The notes under the pieces were generated by a model, which saw only the letters and a list, made by a program, of their open reading frames with translations, did not search any database and had not been told where the DNA came from. This document shows, in pieces, positions 1 to 12,082 of a DNA stretch of 64,000 nucleotides. Position 1 is the first letter of the stretch, and every line of letters starts with the position of its first letter. The position numbers were made by a program, and so were the translations under genes. Origin of the DNA: Camellia lanceoleosa (Eukaryota > Streptophyta > Magnoliopsida > Ericales > Theaceae); the NCBI GenBank assembly GCA_025200525.1, contig CM045762.1:124439752-124503751 (forward strand), in the 5' to 3' direction.

Positions 1-372
1 AAGTCCTTTTATACTGAAATAGTAATTTTATAGCCAGTCAGTTGTATGTTTTCTGCTTCTTTGGGCATAAATTACTTTTGTGCTTCTTGGATTTTGTATT
101 AAACTACATTCCAGTGAACTTTGTCAACAAGTGTAACTATTCAATGAAAAACTTTTTCTCTTTTATCTTTTGGCACAAATTTTTTATTGTGAATGTAGTT
201 ACATTTATTTCATCCTTCAAACTCTCTTAATCCATTGGGAAAACAGGCATTGTGTTGGGGTGTGATGCAATTTCAGAGCTTGTTTGACGGGATCAATCTC
301 TGTATGGCGGATTCACAGTTCTGATGCTGAATCATGTATTTCATTTATTTTTTAATTTTTATTTTTTTGCAG

Positions 373-708
373 CATCTACCAAGGTTCCAGCCGAAGAATA
401 TGGAGCATAACAAAAACATGTTTGAGCGAGTTAATGAAATAGCAGAGAAGAAGGGGTGCACCCCAGGGCAGCTAGCATTGGCATGGGTTCATCACCAAGG
501 GAGTGATGTGTGTCCTATTCCCGGCACCACCAAGATTGCAAACTTGGATCAGAACATTGGAGCTTTGTCAGTAAAACTGACACCGGAAGAAATGGCTGAA
601 CTTGAATCCATTGCATCAGCTGATGCAGTTAAGGGAGATAGGTATGGGGAGGGCCTGACTACTTGGAAGAATTCAGACACCCCACCCTTGTCCTCATGGA
701 CATCTTAA
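373..708 (+). CDS. Aldo-keto reductase, last exon (gene continues to the left of the window)
   Basis: This is the C-terminal exon of a plant NADPH-dependent aldo-keto reductase of the auxin-induced PCNT115 / perakine reductase-like group; such cytosolic enzymes reduce aldehydes and ketones. The exon starts after a T-rich tract and AG at 371-372 and reads 111 codons to TAA at 706-708. Family-typical stretches are [31 protein letters not shown] (C-terminal cofactor-binding part of the barrel) and [12 protein letters not shown]. The exon is open, unlike the copy near 46 kb. The catalytic Asp-Tyr-Lys-His region lies in earlier exons outside the window. Bases 1-372 match the intron of the second copy. 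An AATAAA at 885-890 may be the polyadenylation signal. Exact substrate cannot be told. Confidence 0.85.
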   Translation, partial: HLPRFQPKNMEHNKNMFERVNEIAEKKGCTPGQLALAWVHHQGSDVCPIPGTTKIANLDQNIGALSVKLTPEEMAELESIASADAVKGDRYGEGLTTWKNSDTPPLSSWTS

Positions 709-1620
709 GAAATACATCTTTCACTTGTGTTGGTTGTTCCTTTGGAGTTGTAAAAGAACTTGGTTTTATGATCCTCTGTTTTTGGAGTGTGTGTAATCTG
801 TATTTGGTTTTTATGTGAGACCATGTTAAGGGTGATGTGAGCAGGGAAGGGACCTTCACTTTGTCCATCACCATTGGAGCTATAAATAAAAGGAGTTAAA
901 ATTTCTGTGGTTAATTTTATTAGTTAATGTGAATCTCTTACAGAATTGCTTGGAGTTAGTTGATTGAATTTAAGGTTTGGGATGAAATTCTTGCTTATCT
1001 ATTTGTGTCTGGACATCGATCAATGAAACAGGATTGTTTAATGATATTTGTAGATATCTGTGCTATAGACAGTGACAATAATTGGGACTACTAATATTAT
1101 TAGTTTATGTGAATATGATTTTGGATTTGACCTACGTCCCAATAATAGGTCGAGCAGATGCAGATGTCTCAATATTTGTTGTACAATGTTGATGCATATA
1201 AAAATTAAATAGAGTTTTTTGTTTTTAATCTTTGGATGCGGAAGGTAGGAGCCGCTGGACATGAATTGGGGGATCACTGTGTGGTTTTCTCAAATGGTGA
1301 TATTAGTGTTTGGTTTTCTTATTTTATTAATAACTAAATAACCCTAAATTTATTACTTATTATTGTTGTTGCAGTTTTGTTTAGCATTAGGATATGGGTT
1401 CATTTCTATTAGTGAAAAAGTACATCGATCCACCATCTCTTTCTTGGAACAGAATTGCTAAGAGTTTTTTTATTTTTATTTTTATTTTTATATACCATTT
1501 AGCATATGAACCATGAGTTTTAATATGTAATAGAAAGTTGAAGTGATGAATATAATCAACGCACCATTATGCAACAACAATAATTATATAACCAAACATT
1601 TCAGGTTAAAGTACAATAGT
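709..1620. other. 3' flank of the reductase; no gene seen
   Basis: The first 190 bases or so match the flank of the second reductase copy (to about 46765) and probably include the 3' UTR. Beyond about 915 the match ends. The rest is AT-rich with only short chance reading frames on the minus strand (1038-1277). I see no RNA gene or mobile-element end here. Confidence 0.6.
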
Positions 1621-2375
1621 TATGGATAATATCACTATTTTCGGTCAAGTAAGTATTCTTTTTTTTTTTCTTTTTTGTTCTCCCTCCATAGAAATTTAAA
1701 TACCTCTCTTATAATGTAAGGCCTATTTATTTATTTATTTTAAACTTATCATATCTAATTTTCTTTTAATAAATGCTTTTTCCCTCATACTTTATAGATA
1801 GATGAAGACTTACGTCGAACGGTAATATCAAGAAAGAAATGATTTTTTTTTTCTTATTTATGTGTACAAAATTTTATTTATCACTCAAAAGTTTTTGTAT
1901 ATATAGATTCAATTTCTTCAAGAAAGAAATGTTAATGTTGTTGTCCGCGATGAGCGTGATCTTAATACTATTCGCATTCGTGAGGTAAGCCTACAAGTAA
2001 CTTATATTCGCATGCATTTTTTTATCATTTTAAAAATATATTTCAATTTCAATTTCAATTATACATTATACTTATTTTTTATGGGGAAAGGAAAAGGAAA
2101 AACACAAAGCAATATCAAAGGAGACAGAAAAGGCTATCCCTTCTGGCAAAGGAAAGGAACATGCAAATCCCGTAATATGGTTTCTCAACATTTTTAAAAA
2201 GTTTATTTTTCGAATATTTATTAATTTGTTTTATATAGATTTTTGTAAAAATTGCATAGTGTCATATACTATTTTTTATGTATATTTTTATGAGTTATTA
2301 TTTTTAAAATATTTATTTAATTGTTTTGACTGATTGTAAAATATTTTTCTAAACCATGTTAAAGTAAGCAAACCA
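1621..2375 (+). mobile_element. Helitron-derived relic, left part (continues at 5746-5822)
   Basis: A short coding-like stretch near 1930-1977 reads NVVVRDERDLNTIRIRE and is followed by a GTAAG donor. It is clearly related to the stretch at 6575-6634 inside Helitron C (NVGVVIRDEHDLNVLRVRA, also followed by GTAAG). The relic is therefore an older, truncated copy of the N-terminal coding region of a Rep/helicase Helitron. A Lys-rich stretch near 2085-2170 parallels 6725-6780. Its own ends are not visible. Helitron B interrupts it at 2375/2376. Confidence 0.5.
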
Positions 2376-2629
2376 TCTATCTATACTATCTATACTATAG
2401 AATGTAGTGCCGTGTTTTACAACACTTGAAAATGCCATTCTAAAATTCTCATAAATCTGAAAAATACGTGGCAAGTCTCTTCTGAGTTTATAACTCTTTT
2501 CCTTCCCTCTCAAAAAATTTCATAACAATAAAAACTCCTACTCTTCCACCTTCCCACTCTCCCACTATCCACAACTCTTATCCACAACTCCTATCCATAA
2601 AAAACTGTCAACAAAAAAAAAAAAAAAAC

Positions 2630-2940
2630 ACAAAATCTATCCAAACAAATCTGTTAAAAATAAAAAACCAAAACCTATCCAAACAAATCTGTTAAAAATA
2701 AAAAACCAAAACCTATCCAAACAAATCTGTTACTCTCACTCTCCCACGTCAAACAAATCAAGCTGTCAACAAAAAAAAAAAAACAAAAAAAAAAAAACAA
2801 AACCTATTCAAACAAATCTGTTACTCTCCCACCTCAAACAAATCTCTCCTATCCTCAAACACTATCAGTCCCCCAAACCATTACAAATCTCTCCTACCCT
2901 CAAACACTTTCAGTCCCTCAAACCATTACTTCTAACAATC
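2630..2940. repeat. Short tandem repeats inside Helitron B
   Basis: A unit of about 37 bp containing CAAACAAATCTGTTAAAAAT and AAACCAAAACCTATC is repeated with decay from about 2630 to 2740 and again near 2800-2825. A second unit of about 45 bp (CTCTCC, CCTCAAACACT, CAGTCC, AAACCATTAC) occurs twice at about 2840-2930. No coding potential is seen. Confidence 0.7.
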
Positions 2941-3064
2941 CACTACATCAACTTCCTTCATCAGTAGTGAATGGCAGCAATTCGCAGTCCGCCATCGAAT
3001 GCAAGTCTCGGTATTGTAATCTCCATGTCTCTGTTTTTGTTTTTCTTTTTGTTTTGCTCTAATA

Positions 3065-3295
3065 ATTTATATATATAACCCAATCTTCTCTCCGGTTCTA
3101 TATCTCTCTCCCTCATCTCCATTGAAGATGTCTCTGTTTCTTTTTTTATTATGCTCTGAAAATTGTAGTGTCTTCGTTCCACCAATTTTGAATTTTTAAT
3201 GAAGATTCAATAGGATATATATAACCCAATCTTCTCTCCGGTTCTATATCTCTCTCCCTCATTTCCATTGAAGATGTCTCTGTTTTTGTTTTTGT
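3065..3295. repeat. Direct repeat of about 70 bp inside Helitron B
   Basis: The stretch from ATATATAACCCAATC through CTCCGGTTC, CTCTCTCCCTCAT and CCATTGAAGATGTCTCTG occurs at about 3070-3140 and again at 3217-3285. The two minus-strand reading frames across it (MEMRERDIEPERRLGYIY) are only translations of the repeat. Confidence 0.75.
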
Positions 3296-5822
3296 TTTTT
3301 TTTTGTTACCGAATGCAGATTTTGAAAAGCCATTGCAGATTTTGAAAATATGCAAAAAATATTAAAAATAATATGATGTAAAGTAAGTTAAAAGTTAACT
3401 TTGCTGTCCAAATACGCCAACGTAATGGCGGTAGCCCTCGGTGATGGAGTTAGAAAAGAGAGAAAGGGAGCGATAGAGATGAATGTGTGAAAGAGGAAGA
3501 GAGGAGTGATCACATAAAGGTGAGTGTATGGTAATGGATGTAAAACTTTTATAAAATTCAATAAAATATTGATGTGGAACCTTTCAATTGGCTCTTCGTA
3601 AATCAGTGTTTCACAACTAAGACGTGAAAAAGTTAAACTCATTTATTTTTTGTGTTTTCTTTTAGGCCCGTTTGATTTTCGATATAATGGGTTAAATTAG
3701 ATATTATATACGGTGGGATTCATATATCTTATATTTGATTTTTTTTTTTTACAGAGGATATCTTTTAAGTTTTAAGAGAATTTCAGCACAAACAACTTTC
3801 AAGCCCAATTCTGCAGATTTATTTGTCCTTTTTGTTTATTTATATTAAAATATACCCACATGAAAAGCCCAAATCATATCTACTATCTTATTAATTATCT
3901 CTATGAAAATCGTGAGCAGAGTAGTAATTGACCACACAATGGACTTTTTCTTCATAAAGATCATAATAGTAGCAATAATCACGGGCTGCTGAAGTTGCAG
4001 ATTTTGAAACTACAAATCTTTTAAGTTTTAAGAGAATTTCAACCCAAACAACTTTGAAACCCAATTTTGCAGATTCAATATTTCTTCTCATTAATGGTGT
4101 ACTTTTATTATTGAAATACCTTGAATACACTTGCACACAGACACATTTTTGTATTTATTGAGAAAAGTATGGGTTTGATTTGCATTAGGAATTTAAATAG
4201 TGTTCATATACATTCGATTTTGGGTAGATTGTAATTTAAATTGTGTTCATATAAATTCTTTTGGTTGTAGTATTGTTTTTTTTTTTTTTTTAACATGTCT
4301 TACTTTGAGATATGGTATGAAATGGTTTATAACGGTGCTACTATGGATGGTACTATGAGTGTTCCAATCAAAATTTAATCTTTCATGTTTTATTTTGTTT
4401 TACAAAATCCAAAATATATATGTACATACTTGGTTTGAAAATCGAAAATATTATGTTTTGAAATGAAAATTCTACCATCTTAGATTATCACGTTATTTTA
4501 AAAATAAAAATAAAAAACCCACAATTTTTATTCCTACAATTTACTCATGCATATCCAACACCCACAATTCATTAAATCAGACGTCTATCACATAAAATTT
4601 AGTAATATCTATAACTTAAATCAATTAAATAAACCCCACTCTCAATTAAATAAATTAATTAAAAAAATACACAATTTTTGTTCCTACAATAAAAATTCTA
4701 CCATCTTAGATTATCACGTTATTTTTTTTTTTAAAAAAAAAACCCCACAATTTTTATTCCTACCATCCACAAAAAGACACCGCTTTGTGTTTATTTTGTA
4801 ATTTACAAAATCTTCAAAAAAAATCTAACAATAAATCAAAATAAATCCTCTTTTTCCTTTGTGGTTTTTTTTTTTCCATGTATAACAATAATTTGATTAC
4901 GTTATCTTTGCTTACTATAAAACTATTGTATTATAATTTCTTTGCAAATAATTACATTAGCTCCTCAGTAGATCTATGTTGTATAATAGATTTTTAATTT
5001 TTTTTATGTACTTACAACAAAAATTAAAAAAAATTAAAAAGGACTTTCCAGACATAAGAGCATTGATAGTTATGTTGGAGGAAATTGAAAATGATATGAT
5101 TTGTTTACAAGCGTTGGATGAAGTGGAGCAACGCATTGGTAATGAAAATTAAAGTGGAAGAACAGCAGCAGCAACAACAACAAAATAATGGTTGTGAAGG
5201 GAGTGAAGTGAAGCAACAACCCAAAAATGAGGACAATTAAATCAACACTCCTCATAAGGTAATATATCTATATTTTGTTTTTTTAAAGTTTGTTTGTATG
5301 TAAAAAATGATAACAAAAAAATGTTAACACTTTTTTATTTTACAGGTACTTTTTGGAACATTTGGACATGATGAGTGACATCTATTGAGTTTTAATTTAT
5401 CAAATATAGATAGATTTGACTCATGACATTTAGTTTATTATTAGTTTTTTTTAGCATATATATGTTTTAGACATTAGGTTTATTGAGAAACATCTTATTT
5501 ATTGTTAATATATATTATTTCATTAGTTAGAAATCAAGTTTATTGTTTTAAGAAAAATAACTCAATTGGATTTAAATATTTTATGAATATTTGTTTTGAA
5601 ATATTGTCTTCACTTAAGAAATTTGAAAAAATGATCTCTACGCATTATGATTATAATTTTATGAGTAAATTTAGAAATTAATGCATTATTAAAAAATTTA
5701 CACATTATTAAACCAATCCCGTGCATAGCACGGGTTTACCACTAGTGTTAAAGTAAGCATTTGTATAACATGTTAATGTATTTGTCTGAACATTAATTTG
5801 AACACATGATGCATTTACAACA

Positions 5823-6062
5823 TCTATATAAGAGAAGAAAACGAAAAATGAAATGAAGTTTTTAATTATATAATATAGATTTTTTTTTTAATTTTAATTT
5901 TACTTATAATTGATTTATGTAGCAATGAAATTGCTATCATTTTGAATTAATTTTTTTGTAAAGGATGTGATACTAATATTAATAATTTATGTTAATTGAT
6001 TTTTGTAGAATATGTGTACCAATATTATTTAGACCGTGCCTTTAGGCACTGGTATACACTAG
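5823..6062 (+). mobile_element. Possible short Helitron, or remnant of Helitron ends (240 bp)
   Basis: It begins TCTATATAAGAG at 5823, like the 5' ends of Helitrons D and F, and is preceded by A. It ends with a hairpin CCGTGCC-TTTA-GGCACTGG and then CTAG at 6059-6062, the same 3' end type as Helitrons C-F. The base after CTAG is A, not the expected T, so one end may be decayed. Alternatively 5823 is the true 5' end of Helitron C and 6062 is the end of a different copy. Confidence 0.4.
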
Positions 6063-6294
6063 ATGGATAGTGTTTTTTTGGCATTTGATGAAATTTCATG
6101 AGTTTTTTTCCTCTTTTTTTAAAAATTTTATCAATACACGCATTGGTTCTTATGTGACTAACAACTCAACCGAGTGAAGAAGAAAAGTTAGTTAAACTTT
6201 TGAGAACAAATACATGATAAAATGGAAGCAAGAGATGAGACAATCTTTACATTTTATGCACCTAATTATATAATATTCTCATTTTAGGCACATA

Positions 6295-7561
6295 ATGATA
6301 ATGTGTTATCAAAAGCTGCATTGGCTCAACGTGCATGGCGAGAACGTGAAAAAAATCAAAACTCATGTTCTGCATATCAATTAGGATAACGCCTGCGACA
6401 AGAACGAGAGAGATCAAATGAATGTATTAACCCAAGACAAACTTCTGTAACACCCAATTGGTAAAAAACTCTATTTAATTCTTGAAATATATATTCTTAC
6501 TATTACCACTTTATTATACATATTTTAATTTATTCACAATCCATTTTTGTAGGCCTGCTCCTACAACCCCATCTAAAAATGTTGGTGTGGTCATCCGTGA
6601 TGAGCATGACCTTAATGTTCTTCGTGTTCGTGCGGTAAGTACAAAATCAAGTAAAACATTGTATGTATTTTTATTTATATAAGATTTTTTTTAAATGTTT
6701 TGAATATTTTATTTATATTTGTTAGGCAAAAGAAAAAGAAAAGGTCAACCTAATGTCTAAGGGAAAATAAAAGGTGGCTCATTCTAACAAGAGAATGACA
6801 AATGCATGTTAAGTGGTATATATTCCTTTTAAAAAAATATGAAGCAAAACTATGTGAATTTGTTACTTTATGTTTCTGCCCATAGAATGATTGTAATATA
6901 TTTTCCTATAATTTGCTATTATATATGTGTTTTTCAAATTTCTTTATTTTTATTTAGCATAGATACATGTGCATTTATAATGTAACATATGAAAAGAAAA
7001 GGAAAAAAAAAAGAAGAAGAAATAAAGACAAACTATGTAATATGAAAGAATAAACTAAATATGATAGATTTTTATTTCTTCTTTATTTTTTTTGATAAAA
7101 AACAAAATGCATAAAGAAAGAAATAAATACAGATAACACTATTAAAGGTATAAAACAAATAAAATATAAAACAAAATTAAGAGAAACAAAATAAACAAGA
7201 TGATATTTCATATTAAGGACAAAATATTCACATATCTTGCACCAATGACAAAATATTTTCATTTTAGGCACAAAATGATAATGTAATATCAAAAGCTGCA
7301 TTGGCCCAATGTGCACGACGAGAGCGTGAAAAAAAATGAAAAGTCATACTTTCAATGCTCGCAACGAGATCAAGAGGGATCAGAAGAATATATTCAACCA
7401 ATACACCCTTCTTTAGCACCAAATCGTCGCAATCGCGCTTGCCTGGAATGAGAAACAATAACTGAAGATTCTCATTCGGCACAAAAACGAACAATGGTTG
7501 CCCATCATTCTACATGTTCGTTTTCTATGCCAAGCACATCTTTACCTCCACAAAGGAATCG
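6295..7561 (+). pseudogene. N-terminal exons of the Helitron protein, duplicated module
   Basis: Two related modules are seen. Module 1 (about 6295-6640) contains KAALAQRAWRERE, an intron from about 6462 to 6552, and then NVGVVIRDEHDLNVLRVRA ending at a GTAAG donor. Module 2 (about 7267-7561) again contains a KAALAQ stretch followed by CARRERE-like residues and ends at a GTAAA donor (7562), followed by an intron to 7643. Both hold in-frame stops. The Arg/Glu-rich repeats resemble N-termini of plant Helitron helicases. Exon borders are inferred from GT/AG signals only. Confidence 0.45.
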
Positions 7562-7643
7562 GTAAACTATTATGTCTAATCTTGAAATACATATTCTTAC
7601 CATTTTATTTTGTAGAATTTTATTTATACACAAATATTCGTAG

Positions 7644-8634
7644 GTCTACTTCTATAAATCAATTTCTTCAAGAAGATCTATGTACTGATGATGAATTAGA
7701 AGATATGCCTATGAGTACATCAACTGATGCCCGAGCACACAACAATTCTTGCCGCCATTATCTTGGCAAGATGGACATATTATGTCCTTATTGTTCAGCC
7801 TTACATTGGATGGATGAAAAATTGACCAAATTATCTATAAAGCGTCCCTTATTCGGAACTTGCTGTTTGGAAGGGAAGATTAGGCTACCTTTACTTATTA
7901 CACCTCCTCCATCACTTCAAGTGTTGTACGATAGGAATAATGATCAATCAAAATCCTTTCGAAGTTATACTCGATTGTACAATGCAGCCAATGCTTTTAC
8001 CAGTCTTGGTGCTACATTGGATCCTAGAGTACTCAGTAGAAGGGGTCTTACATCATTCACAATTCATGGGGAATTATGACATCGAACAGGATCACTACAA
8101 CCACAACCAGGGCAGGATGCGAGTTATGCTCAACTATATATCTATGACCCTGATTCAGCGTTAGAAATTTGTAATCTTAGAAATCCTAACTTGAGAAGGG
8201 ATGTGCTCAAAACTATTCAGGATAGTTTGTTGCAAGTCAATGCATTTGTAGCTACATTTCGCCAGGTTCATGCCATTTTACATCAATTAGACGCGGCAGG
8301 ACACAATCTACCTGCTCATCTTCATTACAATTCAACAACTGATCGACGTCGGTATAACTTACCAACTGCAGATGAGATTGCAATTGTAATACCAGGTGAT
8401 GGAACAGAAGTAAGTGGAATAAGAGATATTATCTTACATTTCAAAGGAAATAATGAGTTGATGCAAATTAATGAATGTCACCCAGCATACTTGCCATTAC
8501 ATTATGTTCTATTATTTCCTTATGGTGAGCTTGGATGGGAACCTAAGTTGAAATTGTGGAATGTTCAATATGATCGACCTTCAACTGATCGAGTTACTCA
8601 AATGGATTTTTATAGTTATTGTTTGTTTGAATGA
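7644..8634 (+). pseudogene. Helitron Rep/helicase, N-terminal Cys-finger region
   Basis: This exon follows a TAG acceptor at 7641-7643. It reads into a finger-like motif LGKMDILCPYCSALHWMDEK and then FGTCCLEGKIRLP. This CxxC...CC arrangement is typical of plant Helitron proteins just before the helitron-like N domain. One in-frame TGA at 8077-8079 is followed in the same frame by QPQPGQDASYAQLYIYDPDS, the next conserved block. A second TGA at 8632-8634 ends the stretch, again with homology continuing in frame. The breaks are single codons in an otherwise well-kept frame, so the decay looks recent. Confidence 0.75.
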
Positions 8635-8655
8635 CCCAAAGAGTATTCAACTACT

Positions 8656-9683
8656 TTGAGAGGTAGGAAACTATTTCAAGAGTTTTTGGTAGATGCTTGG
8701 GCCACAACTGAGCAAAATCGATTGACATACTACAAGCTTAATCAAGGGAAACTTCGGGTTGAGCTTTACCAAGAGTTGTCAGATATTGATCCAGATTATG
8801 TGCGACCTGGTCAAATTGGTCAAAGGTTTGTTTTGCCATCTTCATTTACTGGTAGTCCTAGACATGTGTTTGAAATCTTTCAAGATTCAATGGCTATCAC
8901 GCGATAAAACCAACACCCAGATATTTTTCTGACCATGACTGCAAACCCTAATTGGCCAGAAATTACTTTAACATTATTATCACATCAAAAACCTATTGAT
9001 CGTCCTGATTTAATTGCCCGTGTTTTTGAGTTGAAGAGAAAATGTTTGATAAAGGAGATAGAAGCAAATAAAGTGTTTGGAAATAAAGTTGCACATGTTT
9101 TTACAATTGAATTTAAAAAACGAGGCCTCCCCCATATGCATGCACGTTTATTTCTTAAGGGTCCAAACAAAATTCAGACATGTGCTCAAGAAGACAAATT
9201 GGTCTGTGCAGAATTTTCAGACCCAAAAGATGATCCTATGCTTTTTGAAACTGTCAAATGTTGTATGGTACATGGACCATGTGGTGCTCGAAATCCGCAT
9301 GCACCATGTATGGAAAATGGTAGATGCAATAAGAGATACCCTCGAGCTTTCACAGAAACAACAACTATGGATCAAGATGGATACCCCATCTATCGTCGTA
9401 GCAATAATGGCCAAGTACATACTGTGAGGGGCAAGAAGTTGATAACAGGGATGTTGTACCATACAATGCATATCTTTCTAAACTTTTTAACTGTCATATA
9501 AATGTGGAAGTATGTGCCCAAATGAGATGTGTCAAGTATATACATAAGTACATTTTTAAGGGTTATGATCGTACAACGATGGTGTTGGGATCGATAAATG
9601 AGATTCAACAATATCTCGATGCAAGGTATATTGGACCTCCAGAAGCTGCTTGGCGAATATTTGGTCATCCTTTGCACGCATAG
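8656..9683 (+). pseudogene. Helitron Rep (HUH endonuclease) domain
   Basis: This part of the Helitron protein nicks and joins DNA in rolling-circle transposition. The block FQEFLVDAWATTEQNRLTYY at about 8676 starts the helitron-like domain. An in-frame TAA at 8905-8907 precedes CNPNWPEI-like TANPNWPEI. The HUH metal-binding motif H-M-H in GLPHMHARLFL is at 9133-9141. A CGxxNPHAPCMxNGRCNKRYP Cys block follows near 9280-9340. A one-base frameshift lies near 9438. After it the tyrosine motif KYIHKYIFKGYDRT (about 9535-9576) is read in another frame. A TAG stands at 9681-9683. The key catalytic residues are still visible. Confidence 0.85.
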
Positions 9684-10397
9684 ATACCAATAGTTGTACG
9701 ATTGGCACTTCATTTACCTGGAATGCATCGCGTTGTTTTTAACCTAGAAGAGTCATTAGAAACGATTCAATCTAGAGCTGGTCAACAAATGTCAACTCTT
9801 ACTGGCTTCTTTGCATATTGTGCTGCCAGTGAAGATGAATGTCCATTCACTTATCAAGAATTTCCGCAGCATTTTGTATGGCTCAAGTCAGAAAAGAGAT
9901 GGAAATCAAGAGAAAGAGGATATGCAATTGGTAGAATGTACTTTGCCAGTCCTAATTGTGGTGAAAGATTTTATCAGCGTTTGTTACTAACTGTTGTCAA
10001 AGGACCAAAGTCGTTTCGCTCTTTACGCATGGTCAATAATGTTGTGCATGATACATTTAAATTAGCATGTGTTGCAAGGGGGCTTTTAGAAGATGATGAA
10101 GAATGGATACAATGCTTGAAAGAGGCTGCAGTTATGAAAACTGGATACCAATTGAGGAGATTGTTTAGTGTTATTCTCACACAGTGCTCTCCACTAAATC
10201 CATGTGCATTATGGAATCAATTCTCAACGCATATATGTGATGATCTTACACATAAGATTCGTACATTCTTTGCGATTTCTAACCCAACTGAGGCTCAAAT
10301 TGAAGATTATGGTCTCCATCTTTTGAATAAAATGCTTCATGAATTAGGCAAATGTTTACTTGACTTCCCACCCATGCCACAACCTACTGCAAATTAG
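9684..10397 (+). pseudogene. Helitron Rep-to-helicase linker region
   Basis: The frame resumes after the TAG at 9681-9683 with VVRLALHLPGMHRVVFN, a conserved block of plant Helitrons. It runs through YQEFPQHFVW, FYQRLLLTVVKGPKSFRSLR and LRRLFSVILTQCSPLNP, all familiar from the segment joining Rep to the helicase. An in-frame TAG at 10395-10397 interrupts it, and the helicase continues in the same frame. Confidence 0.8.
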
Positions 10398-10418
10398 AGT
10401 GCAGTAGTTGGTAATCGA

Positions 10419-11940
10419 TTGATATTCGAACATCAACAACTGCAGAATGAGGCACAACAGGCAGATCCACAAATTACTATTGATTGTCTCAACAATGGAC
10501 AACGGAATACTTATAACACAATCACTTCTTCAATTTTTCAAAATAAAGGAACTGTTTTCTTTCTTAATGGGGGTGCTGGAACAGGGAAAACATTTCTATA
10601 CAATATGATTGCATTAAAATGTCGTAGCCTTGGGCATATCGTTGTTACTGTGGCTTCATCTGGAATTGCATCATTGTTATTGGTAGGAGGTCGCACTGCA
10701 CATTCAACATTTTCCATTCCGTTAGATGTCTTAGAAAATTCACTTTGTGGGTTTACCAAACAATCATTACAAGCTGTGTTGTTTAGAGAAACAAAACTCA
10801 TAATTTGGGATGAAGTTCTTATGCGACATAGACATTGTGTTGAGGCGGTTGATCGTACATTGAGGGATATTCGTGATAGTGAAAAGCCATTTGGGGGTCT
10901 TACTGTTGTTCTTGGTGGAGACTTTCGACAAATCTTACCAGTTATACCCAAAGGAATTCGTGAGCAAATTGTGAATGCATCATTAAGACACTCTGTTCTA
11001 TGGAAGCATATACATATCTTAACTTTGGATTTGAATATGCGCTTGAATCATGAAGGCCATGAAAATGCTATTATTGCAAATTTCTTGATGGTGGTAACAC
11101 TACTTTAACCTTTTTCTTTATTATTTTAAATTAATAAATTGTGTTTACACTCATATTTTTTTTAATTGATTTCATTTTTTTTAGATTGGGACTAATCCTC
11201 AAGAAATCATCAACCTTCCATCAACAATACCCAAATGTCAAGATTTGAATGAATTGCTCTCTACAGTTTATCCACAGTTGAATATGATACAGACGTCGAC
11301 CCCAACATTTTTAACTGAACGCACCATTCTATTTTCGCGTAACGATGATGTCAGTGACATTAATACTACTGCGTTGAATATCTTTCCAAGGAGATTATAT
11401 ACTTATTTTGCAGCAGATAAAATGTCTGAAGATAATGAAATTGATCCTACCATTACAAATAAATATCCTAATGAATATTTAAATTCATTGGATCCTCCCG
11501 GGCTACCAACTTTTAAGTTAGAGTTGAAAGTGGGTTGTCCTATAATATTGTTAAGAAATATTGCACCGAAAGATGGACTATGTAATGGTACAAGATTGAT
11601 GGTTACTAGGTGCGACACTCGTATAATTGAAGCTCAAATTTTAACTGGAGAAAAATTTGGCAATTTGGCATTCATACCAAGGATATCTTTGACACCATCT
11701 TCTTCAGAAATGCCTTTCCAAATGACAAGATGTCAATTTCCAGTCCGATTAGCATATGCCTTGACCATTAATAAATCTCAAGGACAATCTGTGAAATTTG
11801 TTGGGGTTGATTTGCACATACCAGTATTTAGCCATGGCCAATTATATGCGGCATTGTCCAGATGTACATCCTTTGATCGTATAAGTATTCTCCTCCCTAA
11901 AGATAGTTTGAATTCTACTACAAATATTGTTTATCCTTAA
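10419..11940 (+). pseudogene. Helitron PIF1-type helicase domain
   Basis: A superfamily 1B 5'-3' helicase that would unwind the displaced strand. Walker A GGAGTGKT is at 10569-10592. Walker B reads IIWDEV, where most family members have DEAPM, so DEVLM here is slightly divergent. Motif III is [12 protein letters not shown] (about 10915-10950). An intron of about 95 bp starts near 11090 and ends at TTTAG 11180-11184. The second exon (from 11185) carries [11 protein letters not shown] and the C-terminal helicase block [18 protein letters not shown], then LYAALSRC. It ends with TAA at 11938-11940. Apart from the stop just upstream this domain is open; it is part of the broken element. Confidence 0.88.
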
Positions 11941-12082
11941 GTGTTATTGTAGTGTTCCATGTTCATTAAATCATGTTTTATCAAAAGGTAACCATGTAGA
12001 TTTCTTTCTATTGATTATATACATAGATTTTTTTTTTATAAAATTTCAATCTAATAATAATTGGAAATATGGATTTTTTTAG

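Larger units (their letters stand above)
2376..5745 (+). mobile_element. Non-autonomous Helitron B (3,370 bp)
   Basis: Ends fit the plant Helitron pattern. The 5' end begins TC at 2376 within a TCTATACTATCTATACTATAG-like run. The 3' end has a 7-bp stem hairpin CCCGTGC-ATA-GCACGGG at 5718-5734, then 7 bases and the terminal CTAG at 5742-5745. It lies between an A (2375) and a T (5746), the usual Helitron target. No Rep or helicase coding is present. The interior is AT-rich with tandem repeats (about 2630-2940, 3065-3290), a possible captured first exon near 2970-3008 and a short Q-rich reading frame near 5140-5240. It was inserted in the middle of a 19-bp tandem repeat (see findings). Confidence 0.85.

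Noticed and set aside
2357..5759. Reading the 14-19 bp flanking repeat of Helitron B as the target duplication of an LTR or DNA transposon
   Set aside because: The termini (TC start, hairpin, CTAG, A/T site) are clearly those of a Helitron; the repeat is reported as an oddity instead.
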